Source of the DNA: RFTU01 sp049423145
GTDB lineage: Bacteria > Pseudomonadota > Gammaproteobacteria > Burkholderiales > Burkholderiaceae_C
NCBI GenBank assembly: GCA_049423145.1
Contig: JBMSQF010000035.1
Location: 1 to 25,837, forward strand
DNA: 25,837 nt
Direction of reading: 5' to 3'
Under the pieces are notes generated by a model that saw only the letters and a program-made list of their open reading frames with translations, was not told the origin of the DNA and made no database searches. Positions 23,763-25,837 of the stretch are shown in pieces (position 1 is the stretch's first letter; every line of letters begins with the position of its first letter). Both the position numbers and the translations under genes were made by a program.

Positions 23763-24503
23763 TCAACCAGCCGCGCGGCAAATGGACACGAAGTCGACGG
23801 CCTTCAAGGCAGCACCACCGATGAGGCCGCCATCGATGTCAGCCTGGGAAAACAAGGCAGCGGCATTGTCAGGCTTGACACTGCCACCGTAGAGCAGCTT
23901 CATCGTCGCCGCATGCGGCGTTGCGGCCTGCAATTGGGCCCGAAGCACGGCGTGAACCGCCTGGGCCTGTTCGGGTGTGGCGGTGCGTCCGGTACCGATA
24001 GCCCAGACGGGCTCATAGGCAACCACCATTTCACCGGCGCAGTGGCCCAGGGCGTGGATCACGGCCGAGAGTTGGCGCTTGACCACGGCCTCGGTCTGCC
24101 CGGCTTCGCGTTGTTCCAACGTCTCACCGACACACACGACAGGGGTCAGGCCGTGCGCGAGCGCGGCCTTGGCCTTGTCCGCGACCAACTGGTCACTCTC
24201 CGAGTGGTAGGCGCGACGCTCCGAGTGCCCCACGATGGCATAGCGACAGCCCAACTCCCGCAGCATCGCCGCAGACACCTCGCCGGTGTAGGCACCCTGC
24301 TCGTGCGAAGAGACATCCTGAGCGCCCCAGCGGATATGGGAAGCGGCCAGGGAAACCGCGGTGTCGGCGATGTACACAAAGGGCACGCACACGCCCACAT
24401 CGCAGCCCATGGGGCCTGCCCCCAGGACACTGGCGAGTAACTCGGCATTGGCTGCACGGCTGCCGTGCATCTTCCAATTGCCCAATACGAGTTTCTTGCG
24501 CAT
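23763..24503 (-). CDS. tpiA: Triosephosphate isomerase
   Basis: This enzyme interconverts dihydroxyacetone phosphate and glyceraldehyde-3-phosphate in glycolysis and gluconeogenesis. The 246-residue product has the N-terminal NWKM with catalytic Lys11, the electrophile His93 in IVGHSERR, and the base Glu164 in AYEPVWAIGTG. It also has the phosphate-binding LYGGSVKPDNA near the C-terminus. ATG 24503 was chosen because homology begins there and GAGG lies 9 nt upstream; the longer open frame reaches into the quinone oxidoreductase gene. It lies 50 nt after that gene and before secG. Confidence 0.98.
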   Translation of the reverse strand: MRKKLVLGNWKMHGSRAANAELLASVLGAGPMGCDVGVCVPFVYIADTAVSLAASHIRWGAQDVSSHEQGAYTGEVSAAMLRELGCRYAIVGHSERRAYHSESDQLVADKAKAALAHGLTPVVCVGETLEQREAGQTEAVVKRQLSAVIHALGHCAGEMVVAYEPVWAIGTGRTATPEQAQAVHAVLRAQLQAATPHAATMKLLYGGSVKPDNAAALFSQADIDGGLIGGAALKAVDFVSICRAAG

Positions 24504-24553
24504 GGTGGTGGTCCTCGCTCGTCCCCTCTGCTGCGTTGGCCAACCGCCTGCCC

Positions 24554-25549
24554 TTACCAGGCCAGCATGATCTTGCCCACGTGCGTGCTCGATTCCATCA
24601 ACTGGTGGGCCTTCACTGCACCATCGGGCGTCTTGGCCTGGAACACGCTGTGGATCACGGGGCGGATGGCGCCGGACTCGATGAGCGGCCACACTTTTTC
24701 GCGCAGCCCCCTGGCAAGCTGGGCCTTGTAGGCCAATGGGCGCGGACGCAGTGTGGAACCCGTCACGGACAGCCGCTTGCGCAGCACGGCGCCGCAATCG
24801 AAGGCACTGTCATTGCCGCCCTGTGTGGCAATGAGCGCCAGCCGACCGTCGTTGGCCAGGCACTGGACCTCGCGGCCGATGTAGGCGCCGCCCACCATGT
24901 CGAGCACCACATTGACGCCGACGTCTTGGGTGAGTCGGAGAACCTCAGTGACGAAGTCCTGCGTCTTGTAATTGATGAAATGGTCCGCGCCGAGCTTCAG
25001 GCACTCCCGGCCCTTGTCGTCTGCGCCCACCGTGACCAAGACTTTGCAACCGAAGGCCTTGGCCAACTGAATGGCCGTGACGCCGATACCGCTGGAGCCG
25101 CCCTGCACCAACAGGGTCTCGCCCGGCTGAAGCCGCGCAATTTCGAACACGTTTTGCCAGACGGTGAAGAAGGTCTCGGGCAGGCTGGCAGCCTCCAAGT
25201 CCGACAAGCCCTGGGGCACGGGCAGCACCTGACCTGCAGGGGCCACGCACCACTCGGCGTAACCACCCCCGGCCACCAGTGCACACACGCGCTGCCCGAT
25301 GTGCACGCCGGCGGCCGCCAGGTCTTGCGCCGATCCCGCCTCCACCACCCCGGCAATCTCCAGGCCGGGCAGATCCGACACACCCGGGGGCATGGGGTAC
25401 TGGCCGCGGCGCTGCAGCACGTCCGGGCGGTTCACGCCCGAGGCACGGACACGGATCAGCAGCTCGCCGGCGACCGGTACAGGGTCGGGGCGCTGCGTCA
25501 GCCGCAGGACCTCCGGCCCACCGTAGCTGGCAATCTCAATGGCGTTCAC
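24554..25549 (-). CDS. NAD(P)H quinone oxidoreductase, PIG3-type zinc-independent MDR
   Basis: This 331-residue medium-chain reductase lacks zinc ligands and matches the quinone oxidoreductase (PIG3/TP53I3-like) branch. The N-terminal GroES-like domain has SGVNRPDVLQRRGQYPMPPG (38-57) and LPGLEIAGVVEAG (60-72). The Rossmann domain begins with LLVQGGSSGIGVTAIQLAKAFG (146-167). It likely reduces quinones with NADPH by one- or two-electron transfer; the natural substrate is unknown. The start codon is GTG 25549, which overlaps the pnp stop by 4 nt (GTGA), so translation may be coupled to pnp. Confidence 0.92.
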   Translation of the reverse strand: MNAIEIASYGGPEVLRLTQRPDPVPVAGELLIRVRASGVNRPDVLQRRGQYPMPPGVSDLPGLEIAGVVEAGSAQDLAAAGVHIGQRVCALVAGGGYAEWCVAPAGQVLPVPQGLSDLEAASLPETFFTVWQNVFEIARLQPGETLLVQGGSSGIGVTAIQLAKAFGCKVLVTVGADDKGRECLKLGADHFINYKTQDFVTEVLRLTQDVGVNVVLDMVGGAYIGREVQCLANDGRLALIATQGGNDSAFDCGAVLRKRLSVTGSTLRPRPLAYKAQLARGLREKVWPLIESGAIRPVIHSVFQAKTPDGAVKAHQLMESSTHVGKIMLAW

Positions 25550-25837
25550 TGTTGCTGCTGTTGCGCCTGATTGGATTCGGCCTGCCCCCCCTCGGAGGAA
25601 GCACCTTCAGACGGATGATCGCCCTGGTGGGCCGGGCCCCGGCGTTCCCCGCGATCACTGCGCTCGCCGCGGTCACGGCGGGGGCGGTCCCCCCGGTCGC
25701 CTCGGTCGCGGAATTCACGGCGCGGGCGCTCCTCTTCCTCGGGCATGCCGTCAGGGCGCGCCAGCCGGGCCTTCATCGACAGCTTGATGCGCCCCTTCTC
25801 GTCGGGCTCCAGCCCCTTGCCCAGCACCCCCTGGCCC
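25546..25837 (-). CDS. pnp: Polyribonucleotide nucleotidyltransferase, C-terminal end only
   Basis: Only the last 97 codons lie in the window; the N-terminus is beyond the right edge. The visible part ends the S1 RNA-binding domain (LEPDEKGRIKLSMKA) and continues with a long charged tail. The tail has repeated Arg-Asp-Arg-Gly units (FRDRGDRGDRPRRDRGERSDRGERRG) and ends in NQAQQQQQ. PNPase degrades RNA phosphorolytically and is part of RNA degradosomes. The assignment rests on the S1-type ending plus the neighbouring quinone oxidoreductase-tpiA-secG order known from Burkholderiales. Another S1-domain protein cannot be fully excluded from this fragment. Confidence 0.8.
   Translation of the reverse strand, partial: GQGVLGKGLEPDEKGRIKLSMKARLARPDGMPEEEERPRREFRDRGDRGDRPRRDRGERSDRGERRGPAHQGDHPSEGASSEGGQAESNQAQQQQQ

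Noticed and set aside
1..25837. A mobile element, prophage, CRISPR array or defence system
   Set aside because: Every stretch is accounted for by housekeeping genes and short spacers. I saw no transposase, integrase, direct-repeat array, toxin-antitoxin pair or Cas-like protein, and no attachment-site duplication next to tRNA-Leu.

Overview
The window is an ordinary chromosomal core region of a high-GC betaproteobacterium, most likely Burkholderiales and close to Comamonadaceae. This is inferred from the split nuoC/nuoD genes, the 14-gene nuo order, the order pnp - quinone oxidoreductase - tpiA - secG - tRNA-Leu - nuo, and the DUF2818 - NUDIX - DUF1178 trio after nuoN. I recall these arrangements from that group; I ran no search.

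Left part (1-6729). On the minus strand, a CBS-domain protein gene precedes aroC, whose 3' end lies outside the window. Divergent from these, a methionine-pathway sulfhydrylase (metY type) overlaps an alpha/beta hydrolase gene by 4 nt. A minus-strand YihY-type membrane protein gene converges on the hydrolase and overlaps its end. Nine bases from the YihY start, a DUF2069 membrane protein gene runs rightward, followed by a D-2-hydroxyacid dehydrogenase-type FAD enzyme.

Central part (6752-22904). This is one long leftward gene train: nuoA-B-C-D-E-F-G-H-I-J-K-L-M-N, then DUF2818, a NUDIX ADP-ribose pyrophosphatase-like gene and DUF1178. Genes overlap or are separated by at most 75 nt. All 14 complex I subunits look intact, with their iron-sulfur cysteines and key membrane glutamates. 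NuoG lacks the N7 cluster cysteines.

Right part (22905-25837). Also leftward: the 3' end of pnp, a PIG3-type quinone oxidoreductase (GTG start overlapping the pnp stop), tpiA, secG and tRNA-Leu(GAG) with encoded CCA. A strong Rho-independent terminator lies between the tRNA and nuoA. The longest non-coding stretches are about 183 nt (nuoA to tRNA) and 154 nt (CBS gene to metY); both hold inverted repeats.

I found no mobile element, CRISPR array, phage gene or defence island, and no convincing undescribed system. The points most worth a second look are regulatory: how nuo is expressed just after a terminator, the C-rich nuoB-nuoC spacer, and the conserved-looking accessory genes at the end of the nuo train.
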